A stretch of DNA of 8,145 nt from Cellvibrionaceae bacterium (lineage in GTDB: Bacteria; Pseudomonadota; Gammaproteobacteria; Pseudomonadales; Cellvibrionaceae), in NCBI GenBank assembly GCA_030597965.1, contig JAUVQU010000102.1:1-8145 (forward strand), read 5' to 3'. Every line of letters starts with the position of its first letter. Within the stretch, counting starts at the first letter, position 1. Below the pieces are notes generated by a model that saw only the letters and a program-made list of their open reading frames with translations, did no database searches and was not told where the DNA came from. Of the stretch, positions 1-5,419 are shown piece after piece. The translations under genes and the position numbers were made by a program.

Positions 1-163
1 GGCCGCCTGTAATAAATAAGTAAGGTCATATAAAAAAGATTCAAGGTATTAAAAATGTTTTTTTACCTTTTCATTTCCCCCGCTACAAACCAATACGTTA
101 ACTTTTATTTAAAAATTGAAATGGAGCTAAATCGTGAACAGTTAAGAGAATTTAAAAAAAACA
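1..163. other. AT-rich non-coding upstream region
   Basis: I see no convincing gene here. The first bases can be read as a few codons ending in two consecutive TAA stops at 10-15, which could be the tail of a gene lying left of the window, but nine bases cannot prove that. The rest is strongly AT-rich. A 15-codon ORF from the ATG at 121 ends at a TGA at 166-168. It lacks a ribosome binding site and is probably chance. An upstream hairpin (43-69) is listed separately. Confidence 0.5.
43..75 (+). terminator. Possible AT-rich hairpin terminator of an upstream gene
   Basis: AAGGTA at 43-48 is complementary to TACCTT at 64-69. A-rich and T-rich segments between them can extend the pairing imperfectly, and TTTTCATTT follows. 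It could terminate a + strand gene ending just before the window. The stem is short and AU-rich, so this is a weak call. Confidence 0.25.
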
Positions 164-195
164 CTTGAAAATCACAGCCAGAGGGGCAATATATT
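164..195 (+). promoter_or_regulatory. Candidate promoter, heat-shock-like -35, for the HPF/RaiA gene
   Basis: CTTGAAA at 164-170 matches the -35 consensus of sigma-32 promoters and also contains TTGAAA, a good sigma-70 -35. Possible -10 elements are AATATA at 188-193 (17-bp spacer) or TATATT at 190-195 (19-bp spacer). For sigma-32, GGCAATAT at 185-192 lies 14 bp downstream but agrees with CCCCATNT at only about half the positions. AT-rich sequence upstream could act as an UP element. A ten-base palindrome, GGTGGCCACC at 203-212, falls at the expected start of transcription and could be an operator or the first hairpin of the RNA. Confidence 0.45.
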
Positions 196-199
196 AAAT

Positions 200-342
200 A
201 AGGGTGGCCACCTTTCTGACCCTCCATTGATCGTAGTTAGACTAGCAACTTCAGATCTTTGGACATCGCAGCGATTCCTTTGGGAATGATTAGAGTGTGT
301 GTAAGCACGCTCCGACTGCATACAACATCAGAAATGATAAGA
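200..342 (+). promoter_or_regulatory. Structured 5' leader of the HPF/RaiA gene
   Basis: If transcription starts near 200, the leader is about 155 nt and contains three simple hairpins. AAGGGT at 200-205 pairs with ACCTTT at 210-215 (one G-U pair, loop GGCC). ATTCC at 274-278 pairs with GGAAT at 283-287 (4-nt loop). An 8-bp stem, 293-300 with 305-312, closes a GUAA loop of the GNRA type. TCCTTT at 276-281 is also complementary to AAAGGA at 342-347 in the ribosome binding site, so the second hairpin and a sequestered ribosome binding site would be mutually exclusive. The pairings are visible in the sequence. Any regulatory function is inference. Confidence 0.35.
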
Positions 343-348
343 AAGGAG
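343..348 (+). promoter_or_regulatory. Ribosome binding site that fixes the HPF/RaiA start
   Basis: AAGGAG at 343-348 ends 8 nt before the ATG at 357. This favours ATG 357 over the in-frame GTG at 297, which has no such site and lies inside the GNRA hairpin. Confidence 0.85.
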
Positions 349-356
349 TTTCGCCT

Positions 357-752
357 ATGTCGAACAGCAACACAGTAATCTATCGCGACCTTGATATCTC
401 CCCGGCTCTCACCGAGTCCATCGAAAAGAAAATCGCCAAACTTAATAGATTCTCAAACAACATATTCAGCAGTCGCGTAGTGCTCGATACCCCCCGTCAA
501 CACAGCATGCCTAACCACCATAAGGGTAAAGTCTTCAGCGCCCATTTAGATTTAGACGTCAATGGCCATCCGATTGTGGTTCATAAAGACAGCGCGTCTA
601 TTCATCTGGCGGTAAAAGAAGCCTTTAAGGCGGCAGAAACAAAGTTAAAGGCAATGAACAGTAAAACCAAAGACAAGCGCCACCGAGCCCTAGAGGCGAA
701 TACGCTCGAAGCCAGTAACGATGAGGAGATGGATGATCAATTTGAGGTTTAA
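357..752 (+). CDS. HPF/RaiA-family ribosome-associated stress protein
   Basis: A 131-residue protein of the ribosome hibernation/translation-inhibitor fold (Sigma-54 modulation/S30EA family). Proteins of this family bind the 30S decoding region in stress or stationary phase and idle or protect ribosomes in the cytoplasm. The sequence fits the beta-alpha-beta-beta-beta-alpha pattern: a first strand and helix (about residues 6-30, ending EKKIAKLNRF), two strands around 38-45 and 59-67, a strand IVVHKD near 72-77, then a lysine-rich second helix (about 80-98). An unusually acidic tail (DEEMDDQFEV) follows. It lacks the long C-terminal dimerisation domain of long HPF. The start is ATG 357 because of the AAGGAG site; an in-frame GTG at 297 would add 20 unlikely residues. 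In many gammaproteobacteria hpf sits beside rpoN, but here the gene stands alone with its own leader and terminator. The family is clear; whether it is HPF, RaiA or a third paralogue is not, so no symbol is given. Confidence 0.85.
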   Translation: MSNSNTVIYRDLDISPALTESIEKKIAKLNRFSNNIFSSRVVLDTPRQHSMPNHHKGKVFSAHLDLDVNGHPIVVHKDSASIHLAVKEAFKAAETKLKAMNSKTKDKRHRALEANTLEASNDEEMDDQFEV

Positions 753-779
753 TGGCATTAAGTAAAAGCCAATAAACTC

Positions 780-815
780 AACGACAAAGCCCGCTCTTGG
801 CGGGCTTTGTCGTTT
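780..815 (+). terminator. Strong rho-independent terminator after the HPF/RaiA gene
   Basis: Positions 780-794 and 800-814 form a perfect 15-bp stem with a GC-rich core (AAGCCCGC/GCGGGCTT) and a 5-nt loop. The stem begins 27 nt after the stop codon. The U tract is short and partly within the stem, but the structure is symmetrical and could also stop transcription from the other strand. Confidence 0.85.
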
Positions 816-824
816 CAATAAGGT

Positions 825-830
825 TATAAT
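825..830 (+). promoter_or_regulatory. -10 element of a candidate promoter for the truncated haemoglobin gene
   Basis: TATAAT at 825-830 is a perfect sigma-70 -10 box lying 39 nt upstream of the GTG start. The expected -35 position (about 802-807) lies inside the terminator stem and does not match TTGACA, so the promoter is either weak or activator-dependent. Transcription would begin near 837, giving a leader of about 27 nt. Confidence 0.4.
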
Positions 831-863
831 TTCCCATCGAACGACTACAGATTATTAAATACA

Positions 864-1241
864 GTGACTTACGACCTAGACAGCTCTGCCAATATCGAAC
901 GCTTTATCAAAGCGTTTTATGCGAAAGTACTTAAAGACTCCATTCTTGCGCCTATATTTCTAGATATCGCACAAATTAATTTGCCAGAACACCTGAGCTT
1001 TATCTGTGGTTACTGGGAGAAGCTCTTGCTTGGGCAACAAGGTTATGACCGCCACACAATGAACATCCATCGCGAGGTTCATCAAAAGCAGCCCTTCAAG
1101 GAAGAGGATTTTGATCGTTGGCTGACACTGTTCACCACAACGTGCAGCGATGAATGTGCTGGCCCATACGCAGAAAAGGCAAAGCGCATTGCCACGAGCA
1201 TTGCGGGGAATATGGCGACTAATATCACGCCACCTAGCTAA
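864..1241 (+). CDS. Group III truncated haemoglobin
   Basis: A 125-residue single-domain truncated globin of group III (type P, the Campylobacter Ctb class). These cytoplasmic haem proteins bind O2 and NO and are proposed to act in NO/peroxide handling or oxygen chemistry. Key positions by comparison with Ctb are all present: Tyr19 (B10), His43 (E7), proximal His69 (F8) in the RHTMNIH segment, and Trp86 (G8) in DRWLTLF. The YWEKLLLG and GPYAEKAKR segments are typical of the subgroup, and the length is normal. The start is GTG at 864, since the N-terminus MTYDL matches the family. No clear Shine-Dalgarno sequence precedes it, so initiation may be weak. A TATAAT box lies upstream, and the CvfB-family gene follows after 57 nt in the same direction and may be co-transcribed. 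Group assignment is firm; the physiological substrate is not known. Confidence 0.93.
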   Translation: MTYDLDSSANIERFIKAFYAKVLKDSILAPIFLDIAQINLPEHLSFICGYWEKLLLGQQGYDRHTMNIHREVHQKQPFKEEDFDRWLTLFTTTCSDECAGPYAEKAKRIATSIAGNMATNITPPS

Positions 1242-1298
1242 TACAGCCGTCACCACTTAAACTCCCCTCCATCAAGAACACTGAATAGGCACAAAAAC

Positions 1299-2129
1299 AT
1301 GCTCAAGATTGGTAAAATGAACCGACTTCAAGCGATTAAACAGGTCGATTTTGGCGTGTATTTGGATGGCGGCGATCTGGGCAATATATTATTGCCCAGC
1401 CGCTATGTACCGAAAGACACCAACTACATGGATGAAGTGGATGTTTTTATCTACGCCGATTCAGAAGACCAGTTGATTGCGACCACAGAAACACCCAAGG
1501 CAATGGTAGGACAAACGGCCTACCTTAAGTGCATTGAAGTAAATGATGTGGGTGCGTTCTTTGACTGGGGCCTGCCAAAGGATCTGTTGGTACCCTACAG
1601 CGAACAGCATGTTCCTATGGAAGCCGGTAAAAGCTATGTCTTACACCTGTTTTTGGATGGCTACGCTCACCGTATTCTTGCGAGCTCCAGAATTAATCGC
1701 CATTTAACTGATTTAAACGACGACTTTGAAAAAGGTCAGGAAGTTGACATGCTGATTTGTGGCCGCAGTGAATTAGGTTACAAGGCGGTGATCAACCACA
1801 CGCACACCGGCCTTATTTTTAAAGACGACGCATTCAAACCATTGAAGTATGGCAAGCAGTTAAAGGGTTTTATTAAAGAAATTCGGTCAGATAATAAGAT
1901 AGGTCTCAGCTTACAGCGCCATGCAGGAGAAGGTCGTGACGAACTGAGTGAACAGATTTTACAGCACCTGCGCAATAACGGCGGCACCAGCACTCTTACC
2001 GATAAAAGCGCGCCGGATGATATTTACCATCACTTCAATGTGAGCAAGAAGAACTATAAGAAAGCGCTGGGCGGGTTGTTTAAAGCGAAAAAGATCTTGA
2101 TTGCGCGGGATAAGATTACGCTGCTTTAA
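1299..2129 (+). CDS. CvfB-family S1-like RNA-binding protein
   Basis: A 276-residue protein of the CvfB/YitL family, cytoplasmic RNA-binding proteins with tandem S1-type OB folds and a C-terminal winged helix. In Staphylococcus aureus CvfB affects virulence gene expression; the role in gammaproteobacteria is poorly defined. Visible layout: a first S1-like repeat with VDFGVYLDGGDLGNILLP (residues about 16-33), a second around VNDVGAFFDWGLPKDLLVP (about 81-99), a third with LGYKAVINHTHTGLIFKDD and KGFIKEIRSDNKIGLSLQ (about 157-207), and a C-terminal winged-helix-like part from about 215, including NVSKKNYKKALGGLFKAKKI. The N-terminus beginning at ATG 1299 matches the family pattern; the ribosome binding site is poor (AGGC at 1287-1290). 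An internal ATG at 1317 would remove the start of the first strand. The first repeat copy begins 5 nt after the stop codon. Confidence 0.88.
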   Translation: MLKIGKMNRLQAIKQVDFGVYLDGGDLGNILLPSRYVPKDTNYMDEVDVFIYADSEDQLIATTETPKAMVGQTAYLKCIEVNDVGAFFDWGLPKDLLVPYSEQHVPMEAGKSYVLHLFLDGYAHRILASSRINRHLTDLNDDFEKGQEVDMLICGRSELGYKAVINHTHTGLIFKDDAFKPLKYGKQLKGFIKEIRSDNKIGLSLQRHAGEGRDELSEQILQHLRNNGGTSTLTDKSAPDDIYHHFNVSKKNYKKALGGLFKAKKILIARDKITLL

Positions 2130-2134
2130 ATCAC

Positions 2135-2232
2135 CTTGTAAGAGCCAGCCCTGCTGGCGAATGTACATAAGCCAATCTTTATGTTCGCTTCCAGGCACCA
2201 AAAGCAGGCCCTCTTAAGGGAGCTTTTACAAG
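2135..2232. repeat. REP/REPIN- or MITE-like repeat, copy 1
   Basis: A 98-bp unit with near-perfect terminal inverted repeats: CTTGTAAGAGC at 2135-2145 against GCTTTTACAAG at 2222-2232 (10 of 11 complementary). The left arm has a perfect 6-bp hairpin, GCCAGC (2144-2149) and GCTGGC (2153-2158). GCGAA near 2157-2161 is matched by TTCGC near 2184-2188, and the right arm folds as a second hairpin (2201-2226). The left arm resembles Pseudomonas-type REP sequences: a GTRR tetranucleotide, then an imperfect palindrome, then GCGAA. It is probably a non-autonomous element. No transposase is present in the window. Confidence 0.75.
2201..2227. terminator. Candidate bidirectional terminator within repeat copy 1
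   Basis: AAAGC at 2201-2205 pairs with GCTTT at 2222-2226. Inside it, CCCT (2209-2212) pairs with AGGG (2217-2220) around CTTA, leaving a small internal bulge. The stem is followed by a T on the + strand and preceded by AAAA (CCAAAAG), so either strand reads hairpin plus U-rich tail. It lies between two convergent genes. In copy 2 the outer stem is lost by substitutions. Confidence 0.45.
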
Positions 2233-2235
2233 GCA

Positions 2236-2334
2236 TCTGTAAGAGCTAGCCTTGCTGGCGAATGTGCAAAAGCCGAACTTCGATGTTCGCTTTCAGGCAC
2301 CAAAAGTAAGCCCTCTTAAGGGAGATCCTACAAG
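2236..2334. repeat. REP/REPIN- or MITE-like repeat, copy 2
   Basis: A second direct copy, separated by 3 nt from the first and about 84% identical by eye, with a 1-nt length difference in the centre. The left hairpin GCTAGC (2245-2250)/GCTGGC (2254-2259) differs from copy 1 by a C-to-T change that keeps pairing through a G-U wobble. CAGGCACCAAAAG and GCCCTCTTAAGGGAG are identical in both copies. The right end read on the - strand is CTTGTAGGATC, close to the left-end motif. Bases 2328-2334 of this copy are also the last codons and TAG stop of the DUF1415 gene. Confidence 0.75.
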
Positions 2335-2882
2335 AGATAGGGAAATAACTTCCGCTTCTCTGCTTCCGTTAATCCAGACACCCTTGCCATATTATTCTCA
2401 GGAATTGATTCAGGGTCTGGATATCGCTCCAACACGGCCTCCATCGAAGCTTCGCGAATTAAATGAAAGATAGGGTACGGAGACCGATTGGTAAGGTTTT
2501 CCGGGGCTTCTGGCTCCGTACCCGCAAAGCAGTAATCCGGATGAAAGGTGGCGATCTGATACACCCCTTCCCAGCCGCTTCTTTTAACCAATGCCTCAAC
2601 CCATTCAATAAACTGATTGTAGTCCCAGAAGTCCGATAGAAAGTTAGGCACGACCACCAAAGTGGTCTCTAGCTCATCCGTGCTTTTGACATCCAGAAGA
2701 TTTAATTCTCGCTCAATATCCAACAGCAGCTCTTCTTCACGCTCGGCCTCACTGACGACAAAGCGCACCTGCCCCGCTCGCCTCGGCTTCCTCGCAAACG
2801 GACACAAATTCAAGCCGATAACGACATCATCAAGCCATTGCTGTGTCGCTTGAACGATGTGCTCTTTCTCATTAATATTCAC
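2328..2882 (-). CDS. DUF1415 family protein, function unknown
   Basis: A 184-residue protein matching the DUF1415 family, common in gammaproteobacteria but without an assigned biochemical role. Conserved stretches are visible: VVIGLNLCPFA (20-30, with Cys27), ETTLVVVPN (72-80), ATFHPDYCFAG (111-121), TNRSPYPIFHLIREAS (131-146) and a C-terminal EKRKLFPYL. No signal peptide or membrane segment is seen, so it is probably cytoplasmic. The start is GTG at 2882, only 3 nt after the recQ stop. Its Shine-Dalgarno (GAAGGG, 6 nt before GTG) lies inside the recQ 3' end, indicating translational coupling. It is the last gene of the GST-DsbA-RecQ-DUF1415 operon. Its final two leucine codons and stop overlap the end of repeat copy 2. 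The conserved Cys, His and Arg residues might suggest catalysis, but that is speculation. Confidence 0.85.
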   Translation of the reverse strand: MNINEKEHIVQATQQWLDDVVIGLNLCPFARKPRRAGQVRFVVSEAEREEELLLDIERELNLLDVKSTDELETTLVVVPNFLSDFWDYNQFIEWVEALVKRSGWEGVYQIATFHPDYCFAGTEPEAPENLTNRSPYPIFHLIREASMEAVLERYPDPESIPENNMARVSGLTEAEKRKLFPYLL

Positions 2883-2885
2883 AAA

Positions 2886-4694
2886 CTACCCTTCGCTCAG
2901 GAGATGCTTGTTGATGACGTCTAAAAATGCATCACCAAACTTATCAAGCTTCTTCTCACCCACACCGCTAATCTCGAGCAGCTCACTGTAGGTGGTTGGG
3001 TGCATCTCCATCATTTCCATCAAAGTAGCATCATGGAACACCTGGTAAGGTGGGATCCCATTCTCATCAGCCAGATCTTTCCGACAAGCCCGTAAGAGAT
3101 CCCACAGGCTTGAGTCTTCATCACTGACATGGGCGTGTTTGCGTATCTTTTTGTGCTTAAGAAGCGACTCACGAATATCTTCACGCAGCAGTAACGACTC
3201 ATCGCCTTTTAATAAAGGTCGGGCATTCTCGGTCAGCCGCAAGGCGCCATAACGCTCCGCGTCAGCAAAGAGATAGCCCCGCACGATGAGCTGCCTGATG
3301 ATCGAGCTGCATCGCTCTGGTGATAAATCACTGCCGACACCAAAACAACTGAGCTTTTCATGGCCATAATTACGCACCTTGTCGTTGTCTTTACCGCGCA
3401 ATACATCAATCACCTGCCCCGCACCAAAGCGCTGCCCCGTGCGATAAACACAGGACAGTAACTTTCGAGCCGCCTCCGTAGCATCCCAGGTTTTCGGTGG
3501 CGTCAGACAGGTATCACAGTTACCACAGGGTGAGGTTTGAGTTTGACCAAAATACGCCAATAATGGCTGCCGACGACACTCTGTGACTTCACACCAGCCC
3601 AGTAATGCATCCAGCTTTTGTCGCTCGTTGCGTTTGAATTCTTCACCCGCTGTTGATTGAGCCACCATCTGGCTGAGCTGTACCACATCGTTTAGACCAT
3701 AAATCATCCAGGCATCGGCGGGGTCACCATCGCGCCCTGCTCGCCCTGTTTCCTGGTAGTAAGCCTCCATGGATTTAGGTAAGTCCATGTGCGCCACAAA
3801 GCGTACATCAGGTTTATCAATACCCATACCAAAGGCAATGGTCGCCACCATGATGATACCTTCTTCCCGCAGGAACCTATCCTGATTGTGTGCACGCAGC
3901 TCCGCCGGCAAACCGGCGTGGTATGGCAGTGCCGTTAAACCGCGCGTACACAACCATGCCGCCGTCGACTCTACTTTTTTACGGGACAGACAATAAACCA
4001 CTCCACTCTCACCTTTATGCTGAGCAATAAAACGTATGAGCTGCTTACGGGCATCGTTCTTTTGCGCAACGGTGTAGCGGATATTCGGACGATCAAAATT
4101 ACTGATAAAAAACTGCGGGTTATCTAACTGCAAATTATGAGCGATATCCGCCTGTGATCGCGGCGTTGCCGTGGCGGTTAATGCCATACGAGGCACATTG
4201 GGAAAGCGTTCTTTTAAATGATGCAGCAGTAGATAGTCTTGGCGGAAATCGTGTCCCCATTGTGAAACACAGTGAGCCTCATCAATCGCAATGAGAGAGA
4301 TTTCAAATTGCTGTAGCCACTCTAGCGTCTGCGGCTGCATTAGCCTTTCTGGCGCAATATAAAGCAGTTGTAATTCTTTGTTGTGCATCGCCGCCGCTAC
4401 TTGGCGCTTTTGTTCGGCCTTCAATGTGGAATTTAAAAAAGCCGCATTAATACCCAATTGCTGCAGGCTGGATACCTGATCCTGCATTAAGGCAATCAAT
4501 GGTGAAATAACAATACCCAAACCCTCTCGAACCAACGCCGGAATCTGGTAGCAGAGAGACTTACCACCACCGGTGGGCATCAATACTACCGTATCGTCGC
4601 CGTTCAATGCTGTTTGAATAATCTCCGCCTGACGATCACGGAAAGCGTCATAACCGTAGGTATGTTTGAGAATATGGTGAGCTTTATCAAGCAT
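2886..4694 (-). CDS. recQ: ATP-dependent DNA helicase RecQ
   Basis: A 602-residue 3'-5' superfamily 2 DNA helicase acting in recombination repair (RecF pathway) and in suppressing illegitimate recombination. Motif order: motif 0 FRDRQAEII (18-26), Walker A TGGGKS (41-46), Walker B DEAH (138-141) followed by the RecQ aromatic-rich loop (about 142-154), motif III TATAT (173-177), motif V around ATIAFGMGIDKPD (284-296) and motif VI QETGRAGRDG (314-323). The RecQ zinc site has all four cysteines: Cys373, Cys390, Cys393 and Cys396. The RQC winged helix follows at about 405-505, and a C-terminal HRDC domain (about 525-600) includes the SGVGEKKLDKFG helix-hairpin-like segment. The length is normal, with nothing missing. 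The ATG at 4694 shares one base with the upstream dsbA-like stop (TAATG), preceded by GGGGA. In E. coli recQ has other neighbours, so the GST/DsbA context is notable. Confidence 0.97.
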   Translation of the reverse strand: MLDKAHHILKHTYGYDAFRDRQAEIIQTALNGDDTVVLMPTGGGKSLCYQIPALVREGLGIVISPLIALMQDQVSSLQQLGINAAFLNSTLKAEQKRQVAAAMHNKELQLLYIAPERLMQPQTLEWLQQFEISLIAIDEAHCVSQWGHDFRQDYLLLHHLKERFPNVPRMALTATATPRSQADIAHNLQLDNPQFFISNFDRPNIRYTVAQKNDARKQLIRFIAQHKGESGVVYCLSRKKVESTAAWLCTRGLTALPYHAGLPAELRAHNQDRFLREEGIIMVATIAFGMGIDKPDVRFVAHMDLPKSMEAYYQETGRAGRDGDPADAWMIYGLNDVVQLSQMVAQSTAGEEFKRNERQKLDALLGWCEVTECRRQPLLAYFGQTQTSPCGNCDTCLTPPKTWDATEAARKLLSCVYRTGQRFGAGQVIDVLRGKDNDKVRNYGHEKLSCFGVGSDLSPERCSSIIRQLIVRGYLFADAERYGALRLTENARPLLKGDESLLLREDIRESLLKHKKIRKHAHVSDEDSSLWDLLRACRKDLADENGIPPYQVFHDATLMEMMEMHPTTYSELLEISGVGEKKLDKFGDAFLDVINKHLLSEG

Positions 4695-5419
4695 TAAACT
4701 TCCCCACCACTAACTTTTTTAACTACTAATTTATTCACCGCTAACTCACCGCTAAGTAGCCCCGAGAGCTTTTGCTCTATTTCGTCAAACATGGGCTCAG
4801 GGTTCGAATAATCCTGAGTAATCCAACTCTCATGCACACCTGGGACACTCAAAACTAAGGAAGGAAAACCTTGAATCGGTAAGCTTCGTGTTATGCGTAA
4901 ATGCTCTCGAAACTCTACCTGTAACTCTCTCGAATCCATATCTTCAACAAGTTGTTGTCCGTCAAGCCCTAATTCACCAGCCAGTTGTTGTAGCACTGGA
5001 ACGTCAGATGGGTTTAATGCCCGTAAGTAATAGGCTTTTTGAATGGCCTCAATCATTGCCCAACCCAAAGCTTGAGATTCGGCATCGTCAACACCCTGCT
5101 TTTGCGCTGCCAGCACCGCTCGGCAACTCATATAGGTAGAGCGACGCGGTTGATTCTTTGTCCAAAAATCAAAATTAAACTCGGCACCGAGTTGTTGATG
5201 GATCTTGTGCCAGGTTGCTTGGAGTCTATTTTGAAGTTCCTCCGGCATTGGCTCATTTGCATCACGGGCAAGACCACCGACAATGGATTCAATGCGCAAT
5301 TGCTCGCCAAAACGCTCACCCAGTCGGCCCTTCAGCTCATCCCAGCATGGCTTAAAGCCCCAGCACCAGCTGCACATGGGGTCGTGTACATAATATAAAG
5401 TTGCTTGCTGGTCAGTCAT
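4694..5419 (-). CDS. Cytoplasmic DsbA/FrnE-like thiol oxidoreductase
   Basis: A 241-residue DsbA-family (2-hydroxychromene-2-carboxylate isomerase/DsbA-like, FrnE subgroup) protein. It has a thioredoxin fold with an inserted helical domain: an N-terminal strand TLYYVHDP, the active-site motif CSWC (Cys16-Cys19) in MCSWCWGF, a helical insert (about 60-175), and a C-terminal thioredoxin part with the cis-proline loop QGFPSLVL (Pro186). No signal peptide is visible, so it should act in the cytoplasm on disulfides or as a redox-linked protector, not as a periplasmic DsbA. The second C-terminal cysteine pair reported for Deinococcus FrnE is absent; only Cys25 and Cys99 are additional. ATG 5419 overlaps the GST stop as ATGA (4-nt overlap) and the gene's own stop overlaps the recQ start. 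The substrate is unknown, and pairing with a GST suggests thiol/glutathione chemistry. Confidence 0.85.
   Translation of the reverse strand: MTDQQATLYYVHDPMCSWCWGFKPCWDELKGRLGERFGEQLRIESIVGGLARDANEPMPEELQNRLQATWHKIHQQLGAEFNFDFWTKNQPRRSTYMSCRAVLAAQKQGVDDAESQALGWAMIEAIQKAYYLRALNPSDVPVLQQLAGELGLDGQQLVEDMDSRELQVEFREHLRITRSLPIQGFPSLVLSVPGVHESWITQDYSNPEPMFDEIEQKLSGLLSGELAVNKLVVKKVSGGEV

Noticed and set aside
205..220. Possible sigma-54 promoter near the TGGCCAC sequence before the HPF/RaiA gene
   Set aside because: The GC dinucleotide required ten bases after GG is absent (GA is found), so it does not match the -24/-12 pattern.
297..356. Longer HPF/RaiA reading frame from a GTG at 297
   Set aside because: No ribosome binding site, the GTG lies in a stable hairpin, and the 20 extra residues do not fit the family; AAGGAG sits correctly before ATG 357.
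2135..2334. CRISPR array
   Set aside because: There are only two units, they are about 98 bp long, adjacent with a 3-nt gap and have inverted ends; there are no spacers and no cas genes.
2130..2334. tRNA or small RNA gene in the repeat region
   Set aside because: No cloverleaf, no CCA end and no anticodon arm; the hairpins are explained by the repeat symmetry.
2252..2473. 73-residue + strand reading frame across repeat copy 2 and the DUF1415 gene
   Set aside because: It is antisense to DUF1415, overlaps the repeat and has no recognisable protein features.
5039..5398. 119-residue + strand reading frame opposite the DsbA-like gene
   Set aside because: It is a shadow of a well-supported gene on the other strand, with no ribosome binding site and no family features.
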